Positions 16,837-25,778 of a DNA stretch of 64,000 nt are shown one piece after another. The notes beneath the pieces are model-generated. The model saw only the letters and a list, made by a program, of their open reading frames with translations, made no database searches and had not been told where the DNA came from. The first letter of the stretch is position 1, and the number at the start of each line of letters is the position of its first letter. Source of the stretch: Moritella viscosa (GTDB lineage: Bacteria; Pseudomonadota; Gammaproteobacteria; Enterobacterales; Moritellaceae); the NCBI GenBank assembly GCA_000953735.1, contig LN554852.1, forward strand, positions 124,001 through 188,000, in the 5' to 3' direction. The position numbers and the translations under genes are program-made.

Positions 16837-18069
16837 TTAAGCACGGCGTTTTCTAAATGCGTAGCTTCCTGCACTATAGATGGTTTTGAAAAATACCGGC
16901 CAAGTGCCTAAATTAGCTTTTGGCTGTTGCTGTTTAGCAATACGCGCGAGCTGGGCTTCGTACCAAGTAATGTCTAACATCGCGATGCGATCAATGGCTT
17001 TAACACCCGTAGTTAAGTGTGGTAAACGGATCTTATGGTCATCAGATGCCATTAATTTATTTGGCAACTGGGTATCTAACGACATAGGGCGCGCAAGTCC
17101 AATAAAGTCCGTGGCATTGCTTTGCAGCGCTGACAGCATGGCTTTACTCGAACGGAAGCCTCCAGTCACCACTAACGGTGTATCGCTAATAGCACGCACC
17201 TTTTCAGCATAAGCAAGGAAGTAAGCTTCACGCGCTAACGTTGACTTTTTCACTTTGTGACCGGTCATCGTTGGGCTTTCATAAGTACCACCACTGATCT
17301 CGATTTGATCGATGCCAGCATCAGATAATGCTTTGACTACTTGCATGGATTCTTCTTCGGTAAAACCACCGCGCATAAAATCGGCAGAGTTGAGTTTAAT
17401 ACCAATCGGAAATTCGTCGCCAACCTCAGTACGTATTGTTTGATAGATTGACAGTACAAAGCGCATGCGGTTTTCAATTGAACCACCCCATTGGTCATCA
17501 CGCTGATTATGACGTGGTGATAGAAATTGATTAACTAAATAACCATGTGCACCGTGAATTTGTACGCCTGTGAATCCGACTTTTTTGGCTAATTTGGCGC
17601 TGGTTTGGAATTGACGAATAATGTTCAATATCTCTGATTCAGTAAGTGCGCGTGGAGTATTAAAGCCTTTTTCTAAACCATTAGTCAGTGCGATTGCCGA
17701 CGGTGCAACAGGTTCTGCATTAATAAAATTTGGTGTTTGTTTGCCGGGATGATTTAGCTGCGCCCATAGCTGGGTATCGTTAACGCTACCTTGTTGAGCC
17801 CAGCGTTTAAACTCAGTTAAATCACTCTGTTCATCTAACACCACTTGCTTTGGTTCGCCTAATGCATTGCGATCAACCATGAGGTTACCTGTCACTGATA
17901 ATCCTAAACCGCCGAGAGCCCAAGTGTGATAAAGCGTTGCGAGTCCCGGTAATGGATTGTGTTTAGCATCACTCAGTTGCTCGCTCATTGCCGATTTAAA
18001 TAAACGGTTTTTAATATATGTGCCATTTTTTAAGGTAAAACCTTGTTGTAATGTAATTGCTGTTGTCAT
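16837..18069 (-). CDS. NADH:flavin oxidoreductase, old yellow enzyme family
   Basis: A 410-residue FMN-dependent TIM-barrel enzyme that reduces activated alkenes such as quinones or other electrophiles with NAD(P)H. Family motifs are present: NRLFKSAMSEQ, QLWAQLNHPGKQ, GVQIHGAHGYLVNQFLSP with the active-site HGAH, and DFIGLARP near the C-terminus. The ATG at 18069 has AGGA six bases before it; a longer frame runs through the operator and is not used. It lies just downstream of a NemR-like repressor gene, and matching operator boxes precede both genes, so it is probably induced by electrophile or chlorine stress. Confidence 0.88.
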   Translation of the reverse strand: MTTAITLQQGFTLKNGTYIKNRLFKSAMSEQLSDAKHNPLPGLATLYHTWALGGLGLSVTGNLMVDRNALGEPKQVVLDEQSDLTEFKRWAQQGSVNDTQLWAQLNHPGKQTPNFINAEPVAPSAIALTNGLEKGFNTPRALTESEILNIIRQFQTSAKLAKKVGFTGVQIHGAHGYLVNQFLSPRHNQRDDQWGGSIENRMRFVLSIYQTIRTEVGDEFPIGIKLNSADFMRGGFTEEESMQVVKALSDAGIDQIEISGGTYESPTMTGHKVKKSTLAREAYFLAYAEKVRAISDTPLVVTGGFRSSKAMLSALQSNATDFIGLARPMSLDTQLPNKLMASDDHKIRLPHLTTGVKAIDRIAMLDITWYEAQLARIAKQQQPKANLGTWPVFFKTIYSAGSYAFRKRRA

Positions 18070-18095
18070 TATCAATCCTACTTTAAATAAATAAT

Positions 18096-18110
18096 TAGAC
18101 CGGTCGTCTT
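18096..18110. promoter_or_regulatory. NemR-type operator before the flavin oxidoreductase gene
   Basis: TAGACCGGTCGTCTT lies 27-41 bases upstream of the oxidoreductase ATG. It shares the core GACCGRTCGTCTT with a second site before the tetR gene (18788-18802), 12 of 15 positions in all. E. coli NemR boxes are built on a TAGACC-GGTC palindrome, which fits. Confidence 0.7.
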
Positions 18111-18176
18111 GGGGTGAGGCCAAAAAAAGCGATATTATCATTCGACACATAATATCGCTGTTTACTTGTTCTTTCG

Positions 18177-18776
18177 TTAGCTAGCTTTTAAAATATCATC
18201 AAAAATGAAATCAGTAATCTGAGTAAGATTATCGGTATTTCCGGCGATCTTCATTTCGATTAAACTGCCTTCCCAGGCTGTCCACATTAATGTAGCCAAC
18301 TGCTTTGCTGGTAAGTCTGTACGGATCAATTGCTGTGCTTGTGCATCGCTGATTAATCCTGATAATAATTGGTTTAGTGCTTTCACCGAACGCTGCATTG
18401 CTTGTTGGCATAATTCACTTGAATCACCAATGTCGTTGGCAACACTCGCTATCAAGCAACCTTGTTTACCTTGCTGCTCGCTGTATTTTTGGCGCTGTTT
18501 TTCAAACAACGCGCGCAACTTTTCAATTGGATTCAGGTTAGCGTTATCCAATGTCGGTTGCATTTGTTGTGCTTGCGCGTACATATCGGCTTCGATTAGC
18601 TCGGCAACAAAAGCTTCTTTGCTATTAAAATAATTATAAAAGGACCCTTTCGGTACTTTTAGCTCATCTAGGATCTGTTTTATCCCAGTGCCGTGATAAC
18701 CGTGTTGAGAGATATGCTTGATACCGACTTCAATCAGGGCTTCGCGGGTATGTTCGTTTTGTTTAGGCCTTGGCAT
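18177..18776 (-). CDS. TetR-family repressor, NemR-like
   Basis: A 199-residue TetR/AcrR regulator. The N-terminal helix-turn-helix is HGYHGTGIKQILDELKVPKGSFYNYFNSKEAF. The ligand domain carries QGCLIASVANDIG with Cys107 where E. coli NemR has its redox-sensing Cys106, the residue that responds to electrophiles and HOCl. It is encoded directly upstream of an old yellow enzyme gene on the same strand, as in nemRA. Operator-like boxes sit before its own start and before the enzyme gene, so it probably represses both. Confidence 0.82.
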   Translation of the reverse strand: MPRPKQNEHTREALIEVGIKHISQHGYHGTGIKQILDELKVPKGSFYNYFNSKEAFVAELIEADMYAQAQQMQPTLDNANLNPIEKLRALFEKQRQKYSEQQGKQGCLIASVANDIGDSSELCQQAMQRSVKALNQLLSGLISDAQAQQLIRTDLPAKQLATLMWTAWEGSLIEMKIAGNTDNLTQITDFIFDDILKAS

Positions 18777-18787
18777 TTGGTTATTCT

Positions 18788-18802
18788 ATGACCGATCGTC
18801 TT
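18788..18802. promoter_or_regulatory. NemR-type operator before the tetR gene
   Basis: ATGACCGATCGTCTT begins 12 bases upstream of the tetR ATG and matches the operator before the flavin oxidoreductase gene at 12 of 15 positions. The position suggests autorepression. Confidence 0.65.
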
Positions 18803-18859
18803 GAAATGCAATTGTTAAAGGTAGAGGGTGTATCGCCCTATACCTTTATTGTTTTAGAT

Positions 18860-20110
18860 TTATACCATACTCTTATTCTGTTGCCACTTATCAACAACCA
18901 GCGCAGCAACAAGATCACCTTCGACATTAACCGCTGTTCTGAACGTATCTAGTGGACGTTCGATGATAAGTAAGATCGCGATACCTTCAAGAGGTATACC
19001 TGCGGCTAGCATTACTAATTGCATACCAGACATCGATCCTGATGGCATTCCGGGTGCACCGACTGACGATACCATCGCCATGATAAATATCATCACGATG
19101 CCAGTGGTACTTAAATCAATACCAAATAATTGCGCAAGGAAAATAGCTGCAACGCCTTCAAATAAAGCCGTACCATCCATGTTCATTACCGCGCCAAGCG
19201 GTAGAACAAAGCTGCTAGTACTTTGTGATATACCGAGCTCTTTTTCTGCTGCTTGCATAGATAAAGGGAGTGTTGCGGTACTTGATGAGGTCGCAAATGC
19301 CATGGCTAGTGGTGCCGATATAGCCCTAAATAAAGTGCTAAATTTAATACCGGTAAATATTTTTGCCAACGTTGGTAATACAACAACGCCATGGATAACT
19401 GTTAGCACAAATACTAATAATGCGAATAACGCCAGTTGACCAAATAAACCGGTATTTCCCGCCACTGTAAATTCAAAAACGATAGCAAAAACAGCTATTG
19501 GCGCGAGACGGATAATGCCTTGGACTAATTTATTTAACCCTTTATTTAAACCTGCGATAACATCAAATATCACATGCTTTTGTGGTAGTGACAGTAATAG
19601 TGAAACTGAAAATAACAAGGAAAATAAGACAATGGCTAATAAATTGCCGTTGGCTAAGGCTGCAAAAGGGTTGATCAGCGCCATTGCGAGCAGTTTTGCC
19701 GTAATACTCGACCCCGTGACAGACTCCTGATCAATAAGTCTGATGTGATCTGCAACTGTGACAGGCTCGACTAAGGGTTGCCATTCTGGCATTAGCATTA
19801 CTGCGCTAAGGCCTAAGCTGATCGCGATAATCGAGGTCAGACTATAAAAAGCGAGAGTTCTAATTCCCAGAGTCTTTAATTTCAATGTAGAGCCGATGTT
19901 TGTAATGCCTTGCATTAAAGACAGCATCACTACGAACCCTATAACCATTTTTAGTAGACCGATGTAAGTGGTCTTTCCTAACAAGAGTAATTGATACCAA
20001 GTTTGTTCGGTAATATTGGTTACTGTTGGCATTATGGTGGCAAAAACCCAAGCCATGATAGCGGCAGCCAATAATTGCAAAGGCAATGAACGCTTGATAG
20101 TTGATAGCAT
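18860..20110 (-). CDS. Dicarboxylate/amino acid:cation symporter (DAACS family)
   Basis: A 416-residue polytopic transporter of the sodium- or proton-coupled DAACS (GltP/GltT-like) family. Hallmarks are the hairpin-loop region ATSSSTATLPLSMQ (Ser-rich HP1), GAVMNMDGTALFEGVAAIFLAQ in TM7 with NMDGT, and SVGAPGMPSGSMSGM in HP2. It should import C4-dicarboxylates or acidic amino acids across the inner membrane; the exact substrate cannot be read from sequence. A LysR regulator is encoded divergently, with about 175 bases between, and may control it. Confidence 0.88.
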   Translation of the reverse strand: MLSTIKRSLPLQLLAAAIMAWVFATIMPTVTNITEQTWYQLLLLGKTTYIGLLKMVIGFVVMLSLMQGITNIGSTLKLKTLGIRTLAFYSLTSIIAISLGLSAVMLMPEWQPLVEPVTVADHIRLIDQESVTGSSITAKLLAMALINPFAALANGNLLAIVLFSLLFSVSLLLSLPQKHVIFDVIAGLNKGLNKLVQGIIRLAPIAVFAIVFEFTVAGNTGLFGQLALFALLVFVLTVIHGVVVLPTLAKIFTGIKFSTLFRAISAPLAMAFATSSSTATLPLSMQAAEKELGISQSTSSFVLPLGAVMNMDGTALFEGVAAIFLAQLFGIDLSTTGIVMIFIMAMVSSVGAPGMPSGSMSGMQLVMLAAGIPLEGIAILLIIERPLDTFRTAVNVEGDLVAALVVDKWQQNKSMV

Positions 20111-20287
20111 AATATTTCTCGTCAGTCTGACTAGGTATAAGTAAATGATGCGCGATTATATTGGAGTTATCCCGCGATAACAATGAACTTGATGAGCAAA
20201 TCACTTTTACTGGTTAGTAATAATTTAGGTTTATTGCAGAGAATAACTTATAATTGTTACCTAATGGTTGAATAAGAGAACGTATTG

Positions 20288-21169
20288 ATGAGTGATTGGT
20301 CTGGTGTCAGTGAGTTTGTTGCGGTTGCTGAAACTGAAAGTTTTACCGCGGCGGCAAAGCGTTTAGGGATCTCCACTGCGCAGGTCAGTCGACAAGTTTC
20401 TGCCCTTGAAGAGCGGTTATCAGCAAAATTATTTTATCGTACGACACGCAAAATATCGGTGACAGAGGTTGGGGGGATTTACTATCAGCATTGTCGTCAG
20501 GTCATGGATGGATTAGCCGACGCTGAACGTGCGATCACTAACTTACAAAGTACGCCAAAGGGTAAATTAAAAATCACGGCTCCTATTACTTACGGTGAGC
20601 GTAGTGTCGCACCATTAGTGAATGATTTTGTGATGCAATATCCTGAATTAGAAGTACAGCTGGTATTATCGAATCAGCAAATTGATTTAATTGATGAAGG
20701 TTTTGATTTGGCGATCCGTTTAGGTCAATTAGGTGATTCATCAATGATTGGTAAACGATTAGCGATCCGTAAACAATATGTTTGTGCTGCGCCTGAGTAC
20801 TTAAGTGCATTTGGTGCGCCCCATACCTTATCTGAATTAGAACGTCATAATTGCTTGTCTGGGACATTGGATTATTGGCGTTTTCAGGAAAAAGGCAAAG
20901 CCCGTAATATTCGCGTGAAAGGGAACTTTAGTTGTAACAGTGGCCCTGTATTAGTCGATGCTGCGTTGAAGGGGGTGGGTATTGTGCAACTGCCAGATTA
21001 TTATGTGCAGGAATACATTAATCAAGGTCAGCTAATTGAATTACTACCGAACTACCGCGAGCCGGATGATGCGGTATGGGCGTTATACCCACAGAATCGT
21101 CATTTATCGCCGAAAGTACGTATGCTAGTGGACTACTTAGCAAAAGGGCTCGCAATCACGTCGTCATAA
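20288..21169 (+). CDS. LysR-family transcriptional regulator
   Basis: A LysR-type regulator of about 293 residues. The N-terminal winged helix is typical (FVAVAETESFTAAAKRLGISTAQVSRQVSALEERLSAKLFYRTTR) and the rest is a periplasmic-binding-like effector domain. It belongs to the CrgA/AaeR-like subgroup by the ITAPITYGERSVAPLVNDF stretch. The ATG at 20288 is preferred to the overlapping TTG at 20285. Divergent from the DAACS symporter gene, which is a plausible target; a hairpin terminator follows. Confidence 0.88.
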   Translation: MSDWSGVSEFVAVAETESFTAAAKRLGISTAQVSRQVSALEERLSAKLFYRTTRKISVTEVGGIYYQHCRQVMDGLADAERAITNLQSTPKGKLKITAPITYGERSVAPLVNDFVMQYPELEVQLVLSNQQIDLIDEGFDLAIRLGQLGDSSMIGKRLAIRKQYVCAAPEYLSAFGAPHTLSELERHNCLSGTLDYWRFQEKGKARNIRVKGNFSCNSGPVLVDAALKGVGIVQLPDYYVQEYINQGQLIELLPNYREPDDAVWALYPQNRHLSPKVRMLVDYLAKGLAITSS

Positions 21170-21186
21170 TCGCGCTGCAGGCATGA

Positions 21187-21220
21187 TAAAAGGGCCTCGA
21201 CAGTTCGCGACGCCCTTTTA
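21187..21220. terminator. Bidirectional terminator between lysR and yceH
   Basis: TAAAAGGGC and GCCCTTTTA form a nine-base stem around a 16-base loop, between two convergent genes, with a T-rich stretch on the plus strand. Confidence 0.75.
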
Positions 21221-21235
21221 TATTCTTCTATATTT

Positions 21236-21901
21236 TTATTCGGTTAACGCGGTCATCGTTTCTTGTAACGCTGTTAATTGTGCCTTGAGTGTTGCCACTT
21301 CTTGCTCTAGCTTATCCACTCGTGCTGATAATTCACTATTTTCATCTGCGTTAAGTCCTAGGCTAGTGGTTGTAGCCACTGCCATAGATGTTACCGGACC
21401 ACTAAATAAGTGGGCGTAACGACAGGCACTTTGTCCCGGTACGCGTGCCAACTTTACTACAAATGGATATAATTCATGATTAATCAGTTGGTCCAATGCG
21501 GTTTCAACTTCGTGTACATCGTTAAACTGGTATTGACGTGCAGAGCGGGTTCTTAGTTCACCAGGGGTTTGTGGACCACGTAAAAAAAGCAAAGTTAGAA
21601 TCGCTAATTGTTGTGGGTTGAAACGAATTTTACTGAATTCGGTATTACCAAAACGATGACGGATTTTAGCGCTGCGTTTACCGCCATGTTCATCATTCAC
21701 CACTAAGCGTTTTTTCACTAAATCATCAACAATGTTTTGTACTTCATCTTGGCTAAGTGAAAGTACCGGTTCACGGCTGCTTTTTTGATTGCACGCCGAG
21801 GTTAATGAGTTTAACGATAGCGGGTAATTATCTGGTGTTGTGTGTTCTTTTTCGATTAATGCGCCTAATATGCGGGTTTCATGTAGTGATAGTTCATCCA
21901 T
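21236..21901 (-). CDS. yceH: YceH/DUF480 family protein
   Basis: A 221-residue protein of the DUF480/YceH family: tandem winged-helix domains (LSLHETRILGALIEKEHTTPDNYPLSLNSL, then LLFLRGPQTPGELRTRS) and a C-terminal coiled coil (ENSELSARVDKLEQEVATLKAQL). Function is not established; the wHTH architecture suggests nucleic acid binding. It starts at the last base of the cobO stop region (shared base 21901), so the two are translationally coupled. Confidence 0.88.
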   Translation of the reverse strand: MDELSLHETRILGALIEKEHTTPDNYPLSLNSLTSACNQKSSREPVLSLSQDEVQNIVDDLVKKRLVVNDEHGGKRSAKIRHRFGNTEFSKIRFNPQQLAILTLLFLRGPQTPGELRTRSARQYQFNDVHEVETALDQLINHELYPFVVKLARVPGQSACRYAHLFSGPVTSMAVATTTSLGLNADENSELSARVDKLEQEVATLKAQLTALQETMTALTE

Positions 21902-22509
21902 TACCAGTCGATCCCTATTTGAGCTTTAATACCTGAGCGAAAGGCATGTTTTTCTTCTCTTACTTCACTCACTGTGTCGGCGATTGCGACTAAATCTTTG
22001 TGGGCACTGCGACCTGTGACAATGACTGTTTGATCAGCAGGGCGGTTGCGAATAGCGCTGAGTACTTCTTCTAAATCTAAATATTGGTAGCTGAGCATGT
22101 AAGTCAGTTCGTCTAAAAGCACCATTTTAAGTTCAGGGTTAGCTAACATGGCTTTGGCATGCACCCATGCTGCTTCTGCTGCGGCGATATCTGCAGCTTT
22201 ATCTTGGGTATCCCAGGTGAAGCCAGTTTTCATTGCGTGATACGGCATGTCAGGACGTACTTGCTGGATGAACTTTACTTCACCCGCTTCCCATGTGCCT
22301 TTAATAAATTGCACAACACCCGCATTAAAGCCATGGCCTATACAACGAATCACATTACCAAAGCCTGCACACGTTTTACCTTTACCATTACCTGTCATCA
22401 CAATCAAAATACCACGTTCTTCAGTGGCCTTATTGACGCGTTTGGCGACTGTATCTTGGATCTTCTGCATTTTTTGTTGATGTTTATCTTGGTTATGTTC
22501 TTCCGTCAT
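21901..22509 (-). CDS. cobO: Cob(I)yrinic acid a,c-diamide adenosyltransferase
   Basis: A 202-residue P-loop enzyme of the BtuR/CobA/CobO family that attaches the adenosyl group of ATP to corrinoids. It has MTGNGKGKTCAGFG (Walker A), VQFIKGTWEAGEVKF, and the DELTY and VTGR blocks. With no other cobalamin synthesis genes nearby, it probably serves corrinoid salvage, as BtuR does in E. coli. Coupled to yceH downstream. Confidence 0.93.
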   Translation of the reverse strand: MTEEHNQDKHQQKMQKIQDTVAKRVNKATEERGILIVMTGNGKGKTCAGFGNVIRCIGHGFNAGVVQFIKGTWEAGEVKFIQQVRPDMPYHAMKTGFTWDTQDKAADIAAAEAAWVHAKAMLANPELKMVLLDELTYMLSYQYLDLEEVLSAIRNRPADQTVIVTGRSAHKDLVAIADTVSEVREEKHAFRSGIKAQIGIDW

Positions 22510-22581
22510 TCTGCATTCCTTTTATGCCTTGTGCTATTAACTTCAGTGTAAGGCTTTTATGACTAAATGGAAGTGAGTAAA

Positions 22582-22827
22582 TTAAAAATCACCATTAATT
22601 AGCTTTTGATAAATCTGGTCTTTTAAGGCAAGTCGACGGTTTTTCAATTCGATAAAATGGCTATCTGTGGTGGGGATTTCACTGGCTTCCAGCCCATAAA
22701 TATGGTGATCTAGTTTGTGATATTCTTTGGCGAGGGCTGAAAATTCGGGGTCATCGCTTTTTAATTTGGCGATATCAATAGCGTGTTCAGGAAATTCATG
22801 GTTTAGCGGATGTTTTTCGTTTTGCAT
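22582..22827 (-). CDS. DUF465 (YdcH-like) small helical protein
   Basis: An 81-residue protein of the DUF465/YdcH type: two helices with the family pattern FSALAKEYHKLDHHIYGLE and LKNRRLALKDQIYQKL. Role unknown. The ATG at 22827 has AAGGCAG before it; the longer frame overlaps the neighbouring MFS gene and has no support. It lies between the drug-efflux gene upstream and cobO downstream, all on the minus strand. Confidence 0.8.
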   Translation of the reverse strand: MQNEKHPLNHEFPEHAIDIAKLKSDDPEFSALAKEYHKLDHHIYGLEASEIPTTDSHFIELKNRRLALKDQIYQKLINGDF

Positions 22828-22889
22828 TATTACTGCCTTAAGTGATGAACGAGTTCTTTCAGTGTAGTAGAACTCGTTCATTGCGGCAT

Positions 22890-24092
22890 CTAATGTTGGA
22901 CTTGTTCTTGATGCCAATGGTCAAGGCGTGGCGTCAGCATTATCGCCAGCAATATTGTTGATAAACCACCCATTAATACAATCACGGCATAGGGTGCGGT
23001 TAGCTCTGTTTGTTGAATTAATCCTGCGAGCAGTGCTGCGCCACTCATTTGGATGCAACCTAGCATTGCCGCTGCCGTACCTGCGCGTTCACCAAATGCG
23101 GCTAACGCCATGCTGGTTGCTGGACCTAGCAATAATGCAAAGCCAATACAGAGCAACATCATAGGTAACATAAAGGCAAACGCGGCTGCCATACCTGCTG
23201 TTGGTCCCCAATATTGCACGGCCAATTGCAGTGCTGCGGATAATAATAAAGCGATAAAGGCAATGATTACGGTTGGACGATTACCGAAGCGTTTGATCAC
23301 CATTGGCGCCGCAAAACAAGCGCCGATATTGACGATAGCATTTAGACCAAACAATGCACTAAATTCTAATTCTGCAATGCCTAAATGGCGAATTAACCAG
23401 TCTGGTGCGTAGGATACATACGTCAGGATTGATGCCATTCCCACCATACAAGCGGTAGCATAAAACATGAAGTGGGCATCGTATAATACAGGTTTAAAGC
23501 GAGACCAGTGGTACAGAGAACCGGACATATCGGTATTCTCGGGACGTGTTTCTGGCAGGTTTTTGATAATCAGCGCTAATATGACTAAGCCATACAGCAT
23601 CATAAACATAAAAGTTGAACGCCAGCCAAATTGCAGTGCTAATAAACCACCGAGGGTTGGTGCAAGTGCGGGGATCACACAAATAACGCCATTTAAGTAA
23701 CTGTAATAATGCGCGCCTTTTTTAGAATCAAAGCTGTCACGTACCGCACTAAATACCACTATTGATGTTGCACACGCGGCGATACCTTGTAGCACTCGCG
23801 CTATTTGTAGCCAGTGAAATTCGACTGCGCCAGCGGCAAGCAAACTGCTCAAGCAATATAATATAACCCCACCAATCGCGACAGGACGGCGACCAAAACG
23901 GTCTGCCAGTGGACCAATTAATATCTGGCCGATACCCATGGCAAATAAGAATAAGATTAGCGTTGATTGTACTTCACTTGAAGACACCTGAAATTCTGCT
24001 GCCATTGTCGGCATTGAAGGCAGGTAGATATCGATAGCGAGGGGGCTTAACACCACCATTGCCATCAAAATAGGTAATATATTTCGGCGCAT
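22890..24092 (-). CDS. Bcr/CflA family drug-resistance MFS transporter
   Basis: A 400-residue, 12-helix major facilitator of the Bcr/CflA subfamily, proton-driven efflux of drugs in the inner membrane. Family hallmarks: SPLAIDIYLPSMPTMAAEF in the first helix, GQILIGPLADRFGRRPV in loop 2-3, and LQGIAACATSIVVFSAVRD. The start ATG at 24092 gives the usual N-terminus; a longer frame is not needed. A LysR regulator is encoded divergently about 110 bases away and may control it. Confidence 0.88.
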   Translation of the reverse strand: MRRNILPILMAMVVLSPLAIDIYLPSMPTMAAEFQVSSSEVQSTLILFLFAMGIGQILIGPLADRFGRRPVAIGGVILYCLSSLLAAGAVEFHWLQIARVLQGIAACATSIVVFSAVRDSFDSKKGAHYYSYLNGVICVIPALAPTLGGLLALQFGWRSTFMFMMLYGLVILALIIKNLPETRPENTDMSGSLYHWSRFKPVLYDAHFMFYATACMVGMASILTYVSYAPDWLIRHLGIAELEFSALFGLNAIVNIGACFAAPMVIKRFGNRPTVIIAFIALLLSAALQLAVQYWGPTAGMAAAFAFMLPMMLLCIGFALLLGPATSMALAAFGERAGTAAAMLGCIQMSGAALLAGLIQQTELTAPYAVIVLMGGLSTILLAIMLTPRLDHWHQEQVQH

Positions 24093-24201
24093 TGTTATTC
24101 TCGAATAAAAGCCATGGATTAATGTGAAGCAGTTTACGTAAAGCATGATATGAATGGAAGTGGTATAATTTCAGAACAGAGTTTCCATTTAGGAATATCT
24201 T

Positions 24202-25158
24202 ATGAATTTAGATAACCTTGCCAAGATAGATCTAAATCTCTTGGCTATTTTACAGATCTTACTTGAAGAAGAGAGTGTCACCCGTGCTGCGCATCGTTTG
24301 CACTTAAGCCAGTCGGCACTGAGTAAAAGTTTAAATCGACTACGTGATACCTTAGGTGATCCGTTGTTTTTACGCACTGCCCATGGTTTAAAACCGACGG
24401 CGCATGCTTTGCAATTAAAAGCGCAATTACCTACGATATTACAGGGCTTGTATCAACTCTGCTTACCGCCGAGTTTTATTCCTGAAAATAGTCATCGCCA
24501 GTTTTCGTTTGCTATGCTTGAAAGTGCCTATGAAACTTTACTACCTCATTACATTGGGCCAATATTATCGCAAGCACCTAAGCTGAATTTAGGTATTTAT
24601 GGTTGGAATGAAAAATCATTATTAGACTTGCAGCAAGGACAAATTGATTTTGGCATTACAGCTAGGGAGTTGCACCCCACGGCCGATGTTCGTCTCAATA
24701 ATTTACCTGAGGGGATTGCGCATCAGCGTTTATTTACCGATAACCAGGTGTGTTTAATACGTGAAAATCACCCTATGTTAGCAAGTATTAATGCAGGGTA
24801 TTGGGATGTTGATACTTATTTAAGTATGTCGCATGTACAGGTTCGCTGCGAAGGTAATGATTGGTGGTTATTGGATTATCAATTAGCTGAGTCAGGACTG
24901 CATCGTCATATTTGCGCGACTTTACCGGATTTTTACGGTGCTGCCAGTGTGTGTGCGCACAGTGATCTGATTTTTACTTTACCGTCGAGTTTTGTCTCGC
25001 ACGCTCAAAAGTTATATGGTTTGGTGCAATTGTCTTTGCCGATAGATTTTTCTGCATTGGTCTATGTATTGTTATGGCATGAACGTAATAATGATGAGCC
25101 GGGACATAAGTGGGTTAGAGATACTATTTGCCAGAGTGTTGCGAAAGAGATGGATTAA
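24202..25158 (+). CDS. LysR-family transcriptional regulator
   Basis: A 318-residue LysR regulator of the NodD/LeuO-like group, with the opening LDNLAKIDLNLLAILQILLEEESVTRAAHRLHLSQSALSKSLNRLRDTLGDPLFLRT and an effector-binding domain. It is divergent from the Bcr/CflA efflux gene, the likely target. No terminator hairpin lies right behind it. Confidence 0.88.
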   Translation: MNLDNLAKIDLNLLAILQILLEEESVTRAAHRLHLSQSALSKSLNRLRDTLGDPLFLRTAHGLKPTAHALQLKAQLPTILQGLYQLCLPPSFIPENSHRQFSFAMLESAYETLLPHYIGPILSQAPKLNLGIYGWNEKSLLDLQQGQIDFGITARELHPTADVRLNNLPEGIAHQRLFTDNQVCLIRENHPMLASINAGYWDVDTYLSMSHVQVRCEGNDWWLLDYQLAESGLHRHICATLPDFYGAASVCAHSDLIFTLPSSFVSHAQKLYGLVQLSLPIDFSALVYVLLWHERNNDEPGHKWVRDTICQSVAKEMD

Positions 25159-25517
25159 TATTTAATATTGATTCAAAGCTGTATTGCAGTGTTTTTCTGT
25201 TCACATAGGTGATACTACAAAGTTCACTAATCGTTATTGGATAAGCGGTTGTAGTAATATATTTATGATAAGTGAGCTTGATTCAAATTCAGTGCTAAAG
25301 CTATTACAGAATTGGTATCGTAATATGGAATGGATATTAACTAGTTGAATATACTGATAAAAGACTGATGTAAAAGGATTGTTAGCATAATACTTTGTTT
25401 TATTATTAACTGATAATTTACGGTTGCAGAATGTTCAATTTCACATAGACTCCCCAATGTGATTTAACATTTATATCACATTTTTATTTTGGATTAATTA
25501 GTTAACCGGAGGTACAC
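25159..25517. other. AT-rich intergenic region with a terminator-like hairpin
   Basis: A 359-base gap. An eight-base stem (AATGTGAT at 25456-25463 with ATCACATT at 25475-25482) is followed by a T-rich run, so it resembles an intrinsic terminator 30 bases before the next ribosome site. A 27-codon frame at 25265-25348 has no ribosome site and is not called. The hairpin could end a small RNA or a read-through transcript from lysR. Confidence 0.4.
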
Positions 25518-25637
25518 ATGAAAAATTTAAATCTTGTTCAATATGTTTGTGTATCTTTTGATCATACCAGTTCCATGGTGGCCGTTCATCACGCCTTCAT
25601 GGCCTGTTCCGATCGAAATCCTGGCACCAATAACTAA
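25518..25637 (+). CDS. 39-residue small protein or leader peptide
   Basis: A 39-codon frame behind an excellent ribosome site (CCGGAGGTACAC-ATG). The peptide starts MKNLNLVQYVCVSFDHTSSM and is rich in His, Met, Cys and Ser with no long hydrophobic stretch. I do not recognise it. It is followed after 24 bases by one arm of a long-range inverted repeat whose other arm lies 41 bases before the DUF1127-like gene, so it may be a regulatory leader peptide for that gene, or simply a small protein. Confidence 0.5.
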   Translation: MKNLNLVQYVCVSFDHTSSMVAVHHAFMACSDRNPGTNN

Positions 25638-25661
25638 CTAATCCGTTCCCTTAAAGGCTGC

Positions 25662-25737
25662 GGAAAAATGGCAGCTTGATAGGGTAATAACCTCATTAAT
25701 ATCTCTAGATAGCCGAATAATTTCACGCCATTTTTCC
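25662..25737 (+). promoter_or_regulatory. Long-range inverted repeat in the leader of the DUF1127-like gene
   Basis: GGAAAAATGGC (25662-25672) and GCCATTTTTCC (25727-25737) are exact complements separated by 54 bases, between the small ORF and the DUF1127-like gene. In RNA this would close a large structured domain just upstream of the ribosome site. There is no T run after it, so it is not a simple terminator. Confidence 0.55.
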
Positions 25738-25778
25738 CAGTATATTTTATATACCAAGTTATACACTGGAGAATTATT

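Noticed and set aside
25265-25348. A 27-codon frame in the gap after lysR
   Set aside because: Short, no Shine-Dalgarno sequence, no feature of interest in the peptide.
25456-25482. A TGTGA...TCACA pair as a CRP site
   Set aside because: The arms are 13 bases apart rather than 6; the pattern reads better as a terminator-like hairpin.
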